This document shows positions 15,448 through 25,380 of a stretch of 64,000 bases of DNA, one piece after another (positions within the stretch are counted from its first letter, which is position 1; each line of letters starts with the position of its first letter). The notes below the pieces were generated by a model. It was given only the letters and a program-made list of their open reading frames with translations, was not told the origin of the DNA and did no database searches. Position numbers and translations under genes: made by a program. Origin of the DNA: Candidatus Fredericiella danica (lineage in GTDB: Bacteria > Chloroflexota > Anaerolineae > Caldilineales > Caldilineaceae); contig JADJPH010000003.1 of assembly GCA_016713335.1 (NCBI GenBank), forward strand, positions 124,001 to 188,000, in the 5' to 3' direction.

Positions 15448-17983
15448 ATGACGCGACGTGATTGGCTCATCTTGCTGGCGATCATGCTGCTGGCCGCGGC
15501 GTTACGCTTTTTTCAATTGGGCGTGACGCCGCCTGGCCCGCAGTTTGACGAGGCCTTTAATGCGATCGACGCCGAGCAAATCATGGCGGGCAACCGTCCG
15601 CTCTTTCTGCCAGCCAACGGCGGCCGCGAGGTATTCTATTCCTACCTCCAGGCCGCGATAGGCGCCCTCTTGGGTCTCAATCTCTACACCCTCCGCCTGG
15701 TCTCTGCTGTCGCCGGGGTGCTCACAGTCGGCGCACTCTACATCCTCGTGCGCGTGCTCTTCCGGCGCCACAGCCAATGGTTGGCCACGCTGACCGCACT
15801 GGCGCTAGCCATCAGCTACTGGCATATCCATTTTTCTCACTACGGCATCCGCCTCGGGCTTGAGTTCTATCGCCATCCCGACTTTTTCTTCGGCCACGCG
15901 TCCGAAGTCTCCGTCTTTGCGTCACGGGTCACGGGCGACGCCTCTCCCTGGCAACTATTGGGGGTCAATGTCCTCCGCATCCTGGGCATGTTCAGCTTTG
16001 ACGGTGACCTGGAGTGGGCGCATGGGATCGCCAACCGGCCGGTCTTTGACTGGTTCATGGCCATCCCCTTCTATATCGGTGTCGTCTGGTGGACGCTGCG
16101 CCTTTTTGGCAAAGGCACCTACCAGCCGGACCCGGACCGCGATAGCCTGGTGCTGTTCGTCCTCTGGGCAGCCGTGATGATGGCCCCGTCTGTGTTGAGT
16201 GAAGCCGCTCCAAACTATTCGCGGACGTTGCCCGCCGTGCCCACAGTGGCGCTAGCCGCAGGGTTGGGGCTGACCTGGATTGTGACGCTGCCACGCTTGC
16301 AGCCGTGGTGGGGGCCGGCCATCGCCGGCGCCGCCCTGGCCGCCAGCCTGGTGGTCACCGTCTATGACTATTTTGTCCGTTTCCCCAGCTTTCCCGAAGT
16401 CTACTACGTCTTCGACGCAGACAAAGTGGACGCGCTTCAGTGGATGCACGAGCAAGTGGACAGTGGCGCAACGGTCTATTTGTCCCCGCTCTGGTCCACC
16501 CACGCCACCGTGACCGTCCTGCGCGACAATGACATCGAGTCCCTCGATTCGCGCGAAGCCATCGTGCTGCCGGCCCCCGGTCGTAGCGCCGTCTATGCAT
16601 TCCCCGCTGAACAGCAGGGAGATGCAAAGCGCATCGCCGATCTCTGGGACGCAGAAGTCGAAGTGATTAACGACCGGTATGGCAAGCCGTTGCTCGCCAC
16701 GGTCCAATTGACCCCGGAGCAGGCTTCGCAGTGGCCGCCTGCGATCACGCCGGACAGCACGATGTCGGCGCGCTTTGACGACGCACCGACCCTGCTTGGG
16801 GTAAAGGTCGGCGACAATCGGCGCGATCTGTGGCTCTATTGGCAGGAGGAGCAGCCGACCTACCGTGACCTGACCTCATTCGTCCACCTGCTGGACGAGC
16901 GTAACCAGCGCGTCGGTCAGTCCGACCGTGCGCCTGGCGATGGCACCTACCTAACCCCCTGGTGGTCAACGGGCGAACGCGTCGCCCAGCGCTTCACGCC
17001 GGAGATCACCGACATCTGTGCGGGGGGGGAGCCGGTGCGCATCGTGACCGGCTGGTATGAATACGCAGCGGACAATGCACGGCGTCCCCGCCTGGATGCA
17101 CTGGGCGATATCGCACTGGCCGGTACGTACACACTGCCGTTCACATCCGTTCCTGCAGATCTGGCAAGCCCACCGGCAGCGCTCTCCGCGCCGATCAGTG
17201 GCGCCCTGGCGCTCACCGGTTATGCAGTGAACGGGCTGCCTACAGCGGTCACCGAAGGGGGCGCACCGCTGACACTGGACCTCTACTTTGTGGGTGACGA
17301 AGCGAGCGCCTCCACTGATCTCACGGTTGATCTTGTTCCCGCCGCAATGCCCGCCGCAGAGGGACAATTGCTTTGGTCCGGGCCTACTGGCCCCGGCTTG
17401 CAGACTGGCAGCCGGGCGAAATCCTCTGCCGGCGCATCCACCTGCGCGTCCCACCGCCAGCGTCGATCCTACCCGGTGACTACCTGTTGCGGCTGACGAC
17501 CGGTAATCTCCAGACACCGGTCACGCCGCTTAGTATCGTGCCCTCGACACGCCAGTTCTCGATCCCCGTGATGCCGGAAGACGATGAAAACGATGCGATC
17601 GAGCCGGCGGCGGCGGTGCTTGGCGACCAGATCCGGCTCGCCGGCTTTGAAGTCGTGCCCATGGGCGAACAGACCGGAGTCACTTTTCTTTGGCAGGCGT
17701 TGGTGGCGCCGGTGGTCGATGCGAAAGTCTTCGTCCATATCGTGGACGCCGCTGGCAACATCGTTGCACAGTCCGACGCCATCCCGTCCGGCTACCACAC
17801 GAACCAGTGGGTTACCGGTGAGTATGTACTCAACACCCATCAGCTTGAGATACCTCCAGGCGCATACCAGTTGCGGGTCGGGATGTACGACCCTGTCACC
17901 ATGACCCGCCTGCCCGCAATCGATGATCGAGGCGCTCGCTATCCCGACGATGCCATCACGCTGGGCGGATCATCATCCAATAG
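15448..17983 (+). CDS. GT39-like membrane glycosyltransferase, two frameshifts and a likely internal deletion
   Basis: The ATG at 15448 begins a protein with a first membrane helix and 'GPQFDEAFNAIDAEQIMAG', the acidic loop of lipid-linked-sugar glycosyltransferases (GT39/ArnT-like). 'ISYWHIHFSHYGIRL' then joins directly to 'GLEFYRHPDFFFGHASEVSVF'; in relatives about 90-110 residues with several helices separate these parts. Near 17385 a missing base after 'LLWSGP' shifts the frame to 'YWPRLADWQPGEIL'. A second shift near 17966 brings in the expected end 'DDAITLG-RIIIQ' and stop TAG at 17981-17983. The soluble C-terminal half consists of beta-rich domains. The lipid donor and acceptor are unknown. 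Confidence 0.7.
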
Positions 17984-17997
17984 GCTTAGGAGTCAGT

Positions 17998-19047
17998 ATG
18001 GATCCCATGTCACACCCTGCGATAGCGCTATTCACGAGTTTGCTGGCAATTCCGTCGCCCTCCGGCTACGAGTCGCTGATGGCAGCATTCATCCGCACCA
18101 AACTTGACGCGTTGGGTTATCAAGCCGAGACCGACGCGACAGGCAACGTGTTGGTGCGATTGGAGGGTATAAAATCAGAAGCGCCGCTGGTCTGTTATGC
18201 GTCGCATATGGATGAGATCGGGGTTGTGGTGCAGCGCATCGATGACGATGGCTGTCTCCATATCCAGCCGTTGGGTGGGCTGCATGCGTGGAAACTCGGC
18301 GAACGACCGCTGGTGATTCTCGGCGATCGAGCATCGACCATCGGCGTGGCCTCCATGGGAGGGGGACATGGGGCCAGTGCAGCCCAGAACATCGGATGGG
18401 ACGGCGTGCATCTGACGACCGGGTTGGCGAGAGTACAATTGGCGGAAATGGGCATCCGGTCTGGCTCGCCGGCTGTGCCGGTGCGCGACGGCCGTGGTCC
18501 GGTGTTTTTTGGCGACGTGCAAGATCCGCTGGTGGGTGCGTGGACGTTTGACGATCGGATGGGGGTCGTGACATTGCTGCGTCTGCTCGAATGGTTGCGA
18601 GCGAATGGCAAGCGACCCGCGGCGCCAACCATCATTGCATTTACGGTGCAGGAAGAGGTGGGCGGTGCGGGCGCCAAGGTGGTGGCGCGCCGTGAGCGCC
18701 CGGCTGTGTTTGTAGCGATTGATGGCTGTCCGGTGTTGCCCACTATCCCCTTAGCGCTCGACGGCCGGCCGGGAATCTGGACGCACGACCGAGTGGCCCC
18801 ATACGATCCCCGGTTGGTGCGAGACCTGCTGGCGACCGCCCGATTGGCAGGGACCGAGCTACAGCCTGCCGCCTATCATGTGTCGGCTAGCGATGCCAGT
18901 ATGGTGTTTGACGCCGGCCTGGCGCAACGCATCGCCTGTTTTGGACACGTCCGTGAGAATAGCCACGGCTTTGAAGTGGCACGGCTCTCGGTATTCGACC
19001 ATCTGCTAGCCACGCTGGCAACCTTCGTCACTTCGTGGGCTGGCTAG
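17998..19047 (+). CDS. M42 family metallopeptidase (glutamyl aminopeptidase/FrvX-like)
   Basis: 350 residues from the ATG at 17998, with GGAG 6 bases upstream; the frame is open further but without family similarity. The dinuclear-metal motifs are in order: 'LVCYASHMDEIGVVV', 'WTFDDRMGVVTLLRLLEW', 'FTVQEEVGGAGAKV' (catalytic Glu-Glu), 'VAIDGCPV', and the last ligand near 'ENSHGFEVARLS'. M42 enzymes form large tetrahedral aminopeptidases in the cytoplasm. It follows the glycosyltransferase by 14 bases once that gene's frame is corrected. Confidence 0.88.
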   Translation: MDPMSHPAIALFTSLLAIPSPSGYESLMAAFIRTKLDALGYQAETDATGNVLVRLEGIKSEAPLVCYASHMDEIGVVVQRIDDDGCLHIQPLGGLHAWKLGERPLVILGDRASTIGVASMGGGHGASAAQNIGWDGVHLTTGLARVQLAEMGIRSGSPAVPVRDGRGPVFFGDVQDPLVGAWTFDDRMGVVTLLRLLEWLRANGKRPAAPTIIAFTVQEEVGGAGAKVVARRERPAVFVAIDGCPVLPTIPLALDGRPGIWTHDRVAPYDPRLVRDLLATARLAGTELQPAAYHVSASDASMVFDAGLAQRIACFGHVRENSHGFEVARLSVFDHLLATLATFVTSWAG

Positions 19048-19151
19048 CATGTTATAATCCAAATATAGCGACATCCAAATTCGAATGTATCTTTGGACAG
19101 CTGGCGGGCGCAAGACGTGAGCTAACGCCAAATGCAACGAAAGGCACGCGC

Positions 19152-19781
19152 ATGAAGGCGTTTAGCGTCATGGGACGCACCTTGAAAAGTACCTATGAAG
19201 AACTGTTCCTGGTCATTGTGATTAGTCTCCTGTGGTGGGTTGGTCTGCTGCTCATCGTTACTTCGCCGTTGGCCACCATGGGAGTTCAGACGGTTGCGAA
19301 TAGAATCGCCAATTACAAACGCGTGAATCAGTCGTTCTTCTGGGAAGGTGCGCGCACTCAAACCGCACGCGGCGTGGCGCTGTTCTTGCTATGGTTGCTG
19401 GTTCCCCCCATTATGTGGTTCAGTATTCAGTTTTACCTGGATCGCCAGGGATGGCTCGCACTGCTCGGCATCGTGCTGGCGTGGGCGATGCTCATCACCT
19501 TAATGGCCGGACAGTACATGTATGCACTCCTATTACAACAGAGCGAACCAAGTCTGAAACTCACACTGCGCAATGCGGTCGTCCTGGCGTTCCGGCATCC
19601 GCTGTTCTCAGTTTTGATGCTGCTGTTTCAGCTTGCACTGACGGCGGTGAGTGTCATGCTCGTGATTCCAGTGGTGATTCTACTACCTGGCATGCTCGCA
19701 ATCGCCCAAAATCAGGCATTGATCGCACTACTCCAGAACATGGGGCTGGCGCCCCAACCACCCGTCATGTCAGGCACTTGA
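19152..19781 (+). CDS. DUF624-like multi-spanning membrane protein
   Basis: About 209 residues from the ATG at 19152 (GAAAGG 10 bases upstream); the longer frame starts inside the M42 gene. Five membrane segments are visible, with 'TSPLATMGVQTVANRIANYK' near the first loop and 'LPGMLAIAQNQALIALLQNMG' at the end. The order small cytoplasmic N-terminus, helices, 'FWEGARTQTARGVALF' resembles the DUF624/YesV group. Some members sit in sugar operons, but here neighbours give no link. Function unknown. Confidence 0.6.
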   Translation: MKAFSVMGRTLKSTYEELFLVIVISLLWWVGLLLIVTSPLATMGVQTVANRIANYKRVNQSFFWEGARTQTARGVALFLLWLLVPPIMWFSIQFYLDRQGWLALLGIVLAWAMLITLMAGQYMYALLLQQSEPSLKLTLRNAVVLAFRHPLFSVLMLLFQLALTAVSVMLVIPVVILLPGMLAIAQNQALIALLQNMGLAPQPPVMSGT

Positions 19782-19837
19782 GGGCCAACACCGTTGACAG
19801 CCTGGGCCACCTGGAGAGATTGAGAGTAAGCAACGTC

Positions 19838-21589
19838 ATGGATCAGCCCGTGAACCTGCAAGCGCAGGTCCTTGCACAGGATAAACTCGTCTCGGTTGCC
19901 GAAATGCAGGCCATCGAGGCAGCGGCCAACGCCGGCGGTCACCCTTATGCTGCCATGATGGAAATGGCAGGCTACGGTGTCGCCGAGGCAATCCTGGCGC
20001 GCTTTGGTCCTGCATCGTCGCTCGTGCTCGTTGGCCCCGGCAACAACGGCGGCGATGGCCTGGTCTGTGCCCGCCACCTGGCGCAAGCGGGCGCCACCGT
20101 GCGCGTCTATCTATGGAAGCGGCAGACGGATCCAGAACGCGACTCGGAAGGTTTGTTCGAACAGTTGCGCCCCCTGGGCATAGAAAGCGCTCGCGCCGAT
20201 GATGACCCCGACTTTGCTATACTTGCCCAATGGAGCCACTGCCACGTCATCGTCGATGCGCTGCTTGGGACGGGAAACAGTCGCTCCATAGAAGGCCAAC
20301 TCGCAGCAATCCTGGATCGAGTGGCGCAGCACCGCCGCACACCTGGGGTTAGCTGCCATGTTGTCGCAGTTGACTGTGCCAGTGGGCTGTACTGCGACAC
20401 GGGTGCGGTCGATCCGCACACGCTGCGCCCTGACATCACTGTGACATTTGCTCACGCCAAACTGGGCCATTATCTGTTTCCAGGCGCCGACTGCGTGGGG
20501 GAACTTGCTGTGGTTGGCATCGGCGTCCCGCCCGAATTGTCGCTGCCACGAAAGACCTTTGTGCTTACCGAACGGGCGGTTGCCCAATGGTTGCCGGAAC
20601 GGCAGCGGGCGAGCCACAAGGGAGTCTACGGCAAAGTGTTGCTGATGGTTGGCAGCGAACTCTACCCGGGCGCCGCCTATCTGAGTTGTGCGGCAGCCGG
20701 CCGGGTAGGTGCAGGTCTGGTGACCGGCGTCGTACCGCGCGTTATCTGGCCAATCGTTGCGTCCAAACTCAGCGAGGCAACCTGGCTGCCGCTCGGCGCC
20801 GATGGGTGCGATCCGAACGGGCCGAGTTCGCAGATCGAGCCGGCTATCGCCCCGGTCCTGGCGAGTTACACAGCCATGGTCGCCGGCTGCGGCCTGGGCC
20901 GCAACCCAGCCATGCAAGCACGGCTGGCTGAGTTGCTGCAGCAACCGTTGCCGCCGGTCGTGATCGATGCCGACGGACTCAACAATCTCGCGGATTTGCC
21001 CCATTGGCCGGCGCAATTACCACACCGGTGTGTCTTGACGCCTCACCCAACCGAGATGGCGCGGTTGTGTGGGTTCTCGGCGCAAGAGGTGCTTACACAA
21101 CGCTGGGTGTTGGCGCGGGAAAAAGCGGCAGCCTGGCAATGCGTCGTGCTGCTGAAGGGACCATACACCGTGATTGCCTCGCCCGATGGTTGGCTGGCGG
21201 TGCTCCCGGTCGCAACGGCGGCACTGGCCACCGCCGGCACGGGGGATGTCCTCGCCGGGGCAATTGGCGGTCTACTTGCCCAGGGGGTGGAGCTTTTCAG
21301 GGCAGCCTGTCTCGGGGCCTGGCTTCACGGCGCTGCCGGGTTGCGTTGCGCCGAACGGACTGGTGATGCAGGCGTGCTCGCATCCGATCTACTGCCGGAA
21401 CTTCCGCTTGCGATCCAACGCGTGCGGAAACCCCATGCATCGTCAAACCCGAGTCAGACCTACTCATCTGCCGATTTCTCAGATCTTGCTGACCATGTAA
21501 CTGGCGCGCTGCGCCAAGGAGGACAAGATGGCTGGAATACCCACGACATTGACGGCGACCAATACGCGCATCGTCGTCGATACAAGTAG
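19838..21589 (+). CDS. nnrDE: Bifunctional NAD(P)H-hydrate epimerase / ADP-dependent dehydratase
   Basis: About 583 residues from the ATG at 19838. The N-terminal half is the NnrE epimerase: 'MMEMAGYGVAEAIL', 'VGPGNNGGDGLVCARHL' and 'VAVDCASGLYCDTG'. The C-terminal half is the ribokinase-like NnrD dehydratase: 'GRVGAGLVTGVVP', 'VVIDADGLNNLAD', 'LTPHPTEMARL' and the anion-hole loop 'ATAGTGDVLAGAIGG'. The enzyme repairs spontaneously hydrated NADH and NADPH. The last 40 residues overlap the DegV start by 62 bases and look unlike the family, so the natural stop may lie near 21430. Confidence 0.93.
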   Translation: MDQPVNLQAQVLAQDKLVSVAEMQAIEAAANAGGHPYAAMMEMAGYGVAEAILARFGPASSLVLVGPGNNGGDGLVCARHLAQAGATVRVYLWKRQTDPERDSEGLFEQLRPLGIESARADDDPDFAILAQWSHCHVIVDALLGTGNSRSIEGQLAAILDRVAQHRRTPGVSCHVVAVDCASGLYCDTGAVDPHTLRPDITVTFAHAKLGHYLFPGADCVGELAVVGIGVPPELSLPRKTFVLTERAVAQWLPERQRASHKGVYGKVLLMVGSELYPGAAYLSCAAAGRVGAGLVTGVVPRVIWPIVASKLSEATWLPLGADGCDPNGPSSQIEPAIAPVLASYTAMVAGCGLGRNPAMQARLAELLQQPLPPVVIDADGLNNLADLPHWPAQLPHRCVLTPHPTEMARLCGFSAQEVLTQRWVLAREKAAAWQCVVLLKGPYTVIASPDGWLAVLPVATAALATAGTGDVLAGAIGGLLAQGVELFRAACLGAWLHGAAGLRCAERTGDAGVLASDLLPELPLAIQRVRKPHASSNPSQTYSSADFSDLADHVTGALRQGGQDGWNTHDIDGDQYAHRRRYK

Positions 21590-22409
21590 CAACGTACCGG
21601 ACGCCCTGATTCAACAGTATAAAATGCTCGAAGTAGCCACGTTGGTGATTTTCGGTGAGCAGTCGTATCAGAACAAACATGAACTGAGCGAAGCCGACTT
21701 CTATCTGAAGATGGCTGCCAGCAAATCACTGCCAACCACCAGCCAACCACCGCCCAGTGCGTTCAGTGCCGCCTACCAGCAGGCATTTAACGAAGGCGCC
21801 GAACACATCTTCCTGGTGACAGTCTCATCAAAATTGTCAGGCACCTTTCGATCGGCGCAGATGGCAGCACAAGAAATGGGGGTCGACCGTTTTACGTTGT
21901 GGGACTCGAACAGCATCAGCCTTGGTGGTGGCTGGCAAGCGATTATTGCCGCCCGCCTATTGGAGCAGGGGATCGACTACACAACATTCATCGACCGAAT
22001 GACAAAATTGCGCGCTGACATCCTTGGCTTTGCGGCACTGGAGACATTAAAATACGTGGCGCGTAGCGGAAGGGTCAGTAACCTACAGGCTGGCATCGGC
22101 GATTTGCTGCAGGTGAAGCCCCTGCTTGAACCATGGGATGGGCAGGCGACCGTCATTGCACGCGTACGAGGTCGTAAACGCTCTTTCCAAGAAGTGATCG
22201 GCCGTCTTCACAAGTTTTACGGCGACCGGCCCATTCATGCAGGTATGCTACATGGCAATGCGCTGGCAGACGCCGAAGCACTCCTGGAAGAGGCAAAAAA
22301 GACACTCAACATTCGCGAAGCCTATTTTTCGGATATCGGCCCCGCAATTGCTGCCCTGGCCGGTCCCGGTATCGTGGGTTTGGCTGGCTGCCCCGACGAC
22401 TTGTGGTAA
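21528..22409 (+). CDS. DegV family fatty-acid-binding protein
   Basis: 293 residues with GGAGGA near 21513-21524 upstream. The DegV fold is indicated by 'RIVVDTSSNVPDALI' at the start, 'LPTTSQPPPSAFSAAYQQAF', 'TVSSKLSGTFRSAQMAA' (the fatty-acid head-group site), and 'ETLKYVARSGRVSNLQAGIGDLLQVKPLL'. Members bind a fatty acid and act as FakB-type partners of fatty-acid kinase in some bacteria. plsX, next downstream, makes acyl-phosphate for the same step of phospholipid synthesis, which supports a lipid role. Confidence 0.9.
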   Translation: MAGIPTTLTATNTRIVVDTSSNVPDALIQQYKMLEVATLVIFGEQSYQNKHELSEADFYLKMAASKSLPTTSQPPPSAFSAAYQQAFNEGAEHIFLVTVSSKLSGTFRSAQMAAQEMGVDRFTLWDSNSISLGGGWQAIIAARLLEQGIDYTTFIDRMTKLRADILGFAALETLKYVARSGRVSNLQAGIGDLLQVKPLLEPWDGQATVIARVRGRKRSFQEVIGRLHKFYGDRPIHAGMLHGNALADAEALLEEAKKTLNIREAYFSDIGPAIAALAGPGIVGLAGCPDDLW

Positions 22410-22493
22410 CCGTGGCGCGTGATACCCCGAGCCGCTAGATTTGTATCGAATGTGCGCAATGGGGAACATTGCACATAGGAAGCAAAGAGAACC

Positions 22494-23517
22494 ATGAACA
22501 TTTTGCTTGATGCCATGGGCGGAGATCATGCGCCTCACGCCATTATCGAAGGCGCAATCGACGCCGCAAGAGAGTATGGCGTCACTGTATCCCTTGTTGG
22601 CAAGCCTGAAGTCATTAGTGGAACTCAAGAAACATGACACGCGTGGACTCACACTGCCGATCGTGCCGGCGTCCCAGGTCATTGAGATGGAGGAAAAACC
22701 GGCCGTCGCGGTGCGATCCAAGCCGGATAGTTCGATGGTTGTGGCCTGCAAAATGGTAAAACGCGGCGAGGCGCAGGCGTTCGTCACCGCCGGCAACACC
22801 GGCGGCGCCCTGGCGGCCGGCATCCTCCACATCGGCCGCATCCGGGGCATCATGCGCCCGGCCTTGATTGGCCCGTTTCCAACGCTCAAAGGCGCGTGCC
22901 TGATCTTGGACATGGGCGCCAATGCCGACGTTCGTCCGGAGCATATTGCCCAGTTTGCCATCATGGGTTCAGTCTATGCACGCGATGTCTTGGGCATTGC
23001 CCAGCCATCCGTCCGGATTCTGAGCAACGGTGAGGAAGCGGGCAAGGGCAACCAACTCGTGATCAGCGCCTTCAAATTGCTTGAAGCCACACCTGGCATC
23101 CAATTCGAAGGAAATATCGAGAGCAAGGAAGTGCCAACCGGGCTTGCCGACGTCGTCGTCACCGATGGCTTCACCGGCAACATTTTCGTGAAGACCGCAG
23201 AAACCACGGTGCGGCTTATGACTGGGGTAATTACCGAGGAAATCAGGAAGAGTCCGATCGCAACTTTCGGCGCGCTGCTTGCGAAAGGCTCGCTGCGGCG
23301 CGTCCGCGAACGCATGGACGACAGCCACTATGGGGGCGCCGTGCTCTTGGGCCTCTCCGGTATCCTGGTTGTCGCGCATGGCCGCGCCAACCCGACGGCA
23401 ATTCGCCACGCGATTCGTGTTGCCAAACAGGCGAGTGAGCAAAATATCCTGGCAAAAATCCAACGCGGCGTCGAGGAATCCGGCGCCACCCTCACCACGG
23501 GCGATGCCGATGCATAA
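22494..23517 (+). CDS. plsX: Phosphate acyltransferase PlsX, one frameshift
   Basis: The ATG at 22494 is preceded by GGAAGCAAAGAGA and starts 'MNILLDAMGGDHAPHAIIEGAI', the PlsX N-terminus. After 'GKPEVI' near 22613 the frame runs to a stop, while the next frame continues 'VELKKHDTRGLTLPIVPASQVI' through the family motifs 'AFVTAGNTGGALAAG', 'LDMGANADVRPEHIAQFAIMG' and 'VVTDGFTGNIFVKTAE'. Removing one base gives about 340 residues, the family norm. PlsX converts acyl-ACP to acyl-phosphate for PlsY. It lies 84 bases after the DegV gene. Confidence 0.88.
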
Positions 23518-23565
23518 GCTGGCGTCTGCATCAGCCACCGCACCCAAAAGGAAATCAGCACCACA

Positions 23566-24357
23566 ATGAAAGTCTATCGAAATATCAAAGAAATCAAGAA
23601 GAAAGAAACTTTGGGGCGGCGGTTCAGCCTGGCTGGGTTGGTTGTCCTGTTTTTGGGTTTGATGGTCACCTTCTTTCCAACCTGGTATCCGCCTGACAAA
23701 CCAATCGAACCCGGCGTGATCGGCTTTCTCCAGCAATACTGGTCATGGTTGAGTTTTGGCGCCTTGTTCATTGGCTTCCTCTGCGCCAGCGCAGGGGCCT
23801 ATTTTATCAACCGGTACGCACGCCGGCGCTGGCCGGGCAGCAAACTCTTCGAACGCCCGGATGAAGTCTTGGAACGTTCAATGAAAGGCTTTGACGACAA
23901 GTTCGCTTTCTATTCACAGAGTCTGCCCGCGAGCTATGTGTTGGCGGGACCAAACGGCGTGACCGTCGTGGCGGTGCGCGGGGACAAAGGCCGCTTCGTC
24001 GTCGATGGCGACCGTTGGCGCGAGCCCTTCAGTTTCATGCGGATGCTTACCTTCTTTGCGCGTGAAGGCGTGGGTAACCCGGCGAAGGATCTGGAGGCAC
24101 AAAAAGAGAGTATCCGGGCGCTGCTGGCGACAGGGACCGACCTGGCCGCCGTGCCAATCGAAGGCGCAGCAGTGTTCTTGAACCAGGAAGCGCAGCTTGA
24201 GTTGACCAATCCAACGATACCGGTGCTGCGGGCGGACCAGGTGAAAGACTACATCCGTAGTCGCACCAAGGAAGTCAAGCTCTCCAACAAGATTGTCCTG
24301 GCGCTTAACGATCATCTGGTCAAGCACGCCGTCTACCAAGAGGTGGACACAGAGTAG
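23566..24357 (+). CDS. Membrane-anchored protein with NERD-like soluble domain (uncharacterised)
   Basis: 263 residues, ATG at 23566 (upstream AAAGGAAATC). A lysine-rich N-terminus ('NIKEIKKKETLGRR') precedes two membrane helices (about 22-40 and 60-80). The soluble part, from about 100, has alternating beta strands and helices with 'LPASYVLAGPNGVTVVAVRG' and 'KDLEAQKESIRALLA', similar in style to the nuclease-related NERD domain, but I see no complete nuclease active site. It probably follows plsX in one transcript (48-base gap). Function unknown. Confidence 0.5.
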   Translation: MKVYRNIKEIKKKETLGRRFSLAGLVVLFLGLMVTFFPTWYPPDKPIEPGVIGFLQQYWSWLSFGALFIGFLCASAGAYFINRYARRRWPGSKLFERPDEVLERSMKGFDDKFAFYSQSLPASYVLAGPNGVTVVAVRGDKGRFVVDGDRWREPFSFMRMLTFFAREGVGNPAKDLEAQKESIRALLATGTDLAAVPIEGAAVFLNQEAQLELTNPTIPVLRADQVKDYIRSRTKEVKLSNKIVLALNDHLVKHAVYQEVDTE

Positions 24358-24382
24358 GGTGGATAGGCGCAGAAGCCGCCGC

Positions 24383-25089
24383 CTAAAAACCCAGCCCCCG
24401 CTCCTTCAGGCTCACATAGCGGTTCCGGCCGATGACAACATGGTCGAGCACGGCGATATCCAACAACTTGCCGGCATCGACCAACATCTCGGTCACACGG
24501 ACGTCTTCCGGGCTGGGTGTCGGGTCGCCGCTTGGGTGGTTGTGCACAACGATGATGGAGGCGCAGTTCACGCGAATGGCTTCGCGAAATACTTCGCCCA
24601 CGCGTACGACGGCCGTGTTCAACTCCCGGTATAGACAGTGGAGACACGCAACACATAGTTTTTCGTGTCGAGCAGGACCGTGCGCAGATGCTCCTGTTCC
24701 AAGAGCCCCATTTCTAACATCAGCAGATTCGCAATGTCGGCGGGGCTGCGAACTTGCATGCGATCCTGGGGTTGTGCGACAAGCAGCCGCCGCCCCAACT
24801 CTAGCGCCGCCTTGATCTGCGTTGCCTTGGCCTCGCCAATCCCAAAGGCGCTGCATAGCTCCTCAAAATTCGCCTGTGCAAGCCCGCCAAGCCCACCAAA
24901 TTGTGTCAACAGCCGCTCAGACATCCGGATTGCACTTTCACCCCGTCCGCCGACACGGAGGATGATTGCCAGCAATTCGGCGGTGCTCAGGGCGCCAGGC
25001 CCCGCGTAAAGCATCCGCTCACGCGGGCGCAGGTCTACCGGTAGATCACGGATCATGGGGGTGTAGCTCGTAGAGGGAACGTGCTCCAT
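24383..25089 (-). CDS. radC: RadC family JAB-domain protein, one frameshift
   Basis: From the ATG at 25089: 'IRDLPVDLRPRERML', the helix-hairpin-helix region 'GLGGLAQANFEELCSAFGIG', and 'LLDTKNYVLRVSTVYTGS'. There the frame meets a stop (near 24622); adding a T to AGTTGAAC restores 'S-LNTAVVRVGEVFREAI' and the JAMM metal motif 'VVHNHPSGDPTPSPED'. Restored length is about 235 residues, typical for RadC. The name recalls an old repair phenotype that was later withdrawn; the molecular role is unsettled. It is minus-strand, convergent with the NERD-like gene. Confidence 0.88.
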
Positions 25090-25127
25090 AGGTTGGTATC
25101 CTTATGATTGATCACAAATTCAAACGC

Positions 25128-25352
25128 TCAGGGTTTGGCGGCAAGCGCCTGATAGGCTTCCGCAAGTGCCGAAAGCAGCCCGAGCCGCTCGGCAGGCGTG
25201 GCTGGAAGCGTTGCGCCGGTCTTGCCCGCCATTACCGTTGCAAGATGGTTGATCACATAACTGCTGACCCCTCCGCTGCGCTGGCGATTGAGGACGTCGA
25301 GAATGAGTTGGTAGTCCTCGCCGGAAAGCTGTCGCAGATCCGGAAAACGCAC
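25128..25352 (-). CDS. Small uncharacterised protein
   Basis: 74 codons from a GTG at 25352. The sequence is helical and polar: 'LSGEDYQLILDVLNRQRSGGVSSYVINHL', seen as 'EDYQLILDVLNRQRSGG', then 'PAERLGLLSALAEAYQALAAKP'. The same frame is open upstream to a TAG near 25393 and gives 'DANEPVDDWLVRF', so the true start may be a less common codon or within the RDD gene's end. It is located between RDD and radC genes on the same strand with short gaps, which favours a real gene. I do not recognise the family. Confidence 0.45.
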   Translation of the reverse strand: MRFPDLRQLSGEDYQLILDVLNRQRSGGVSSYVINHLATVMAGKTGATLPATPAERLGLLSALAEAYQALAAKP

Positions 25353-25380
25353 GAGCCAGTCATCGACCGGTTCATTGGCA

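Noticed and set aside
24383..25089. Programmed frameshifting in radC, plsX, cobS and others
   Set aside because: No shared slippery sequence or downstream structure exists; the sites differ and many are simple homopolymer miscounts.
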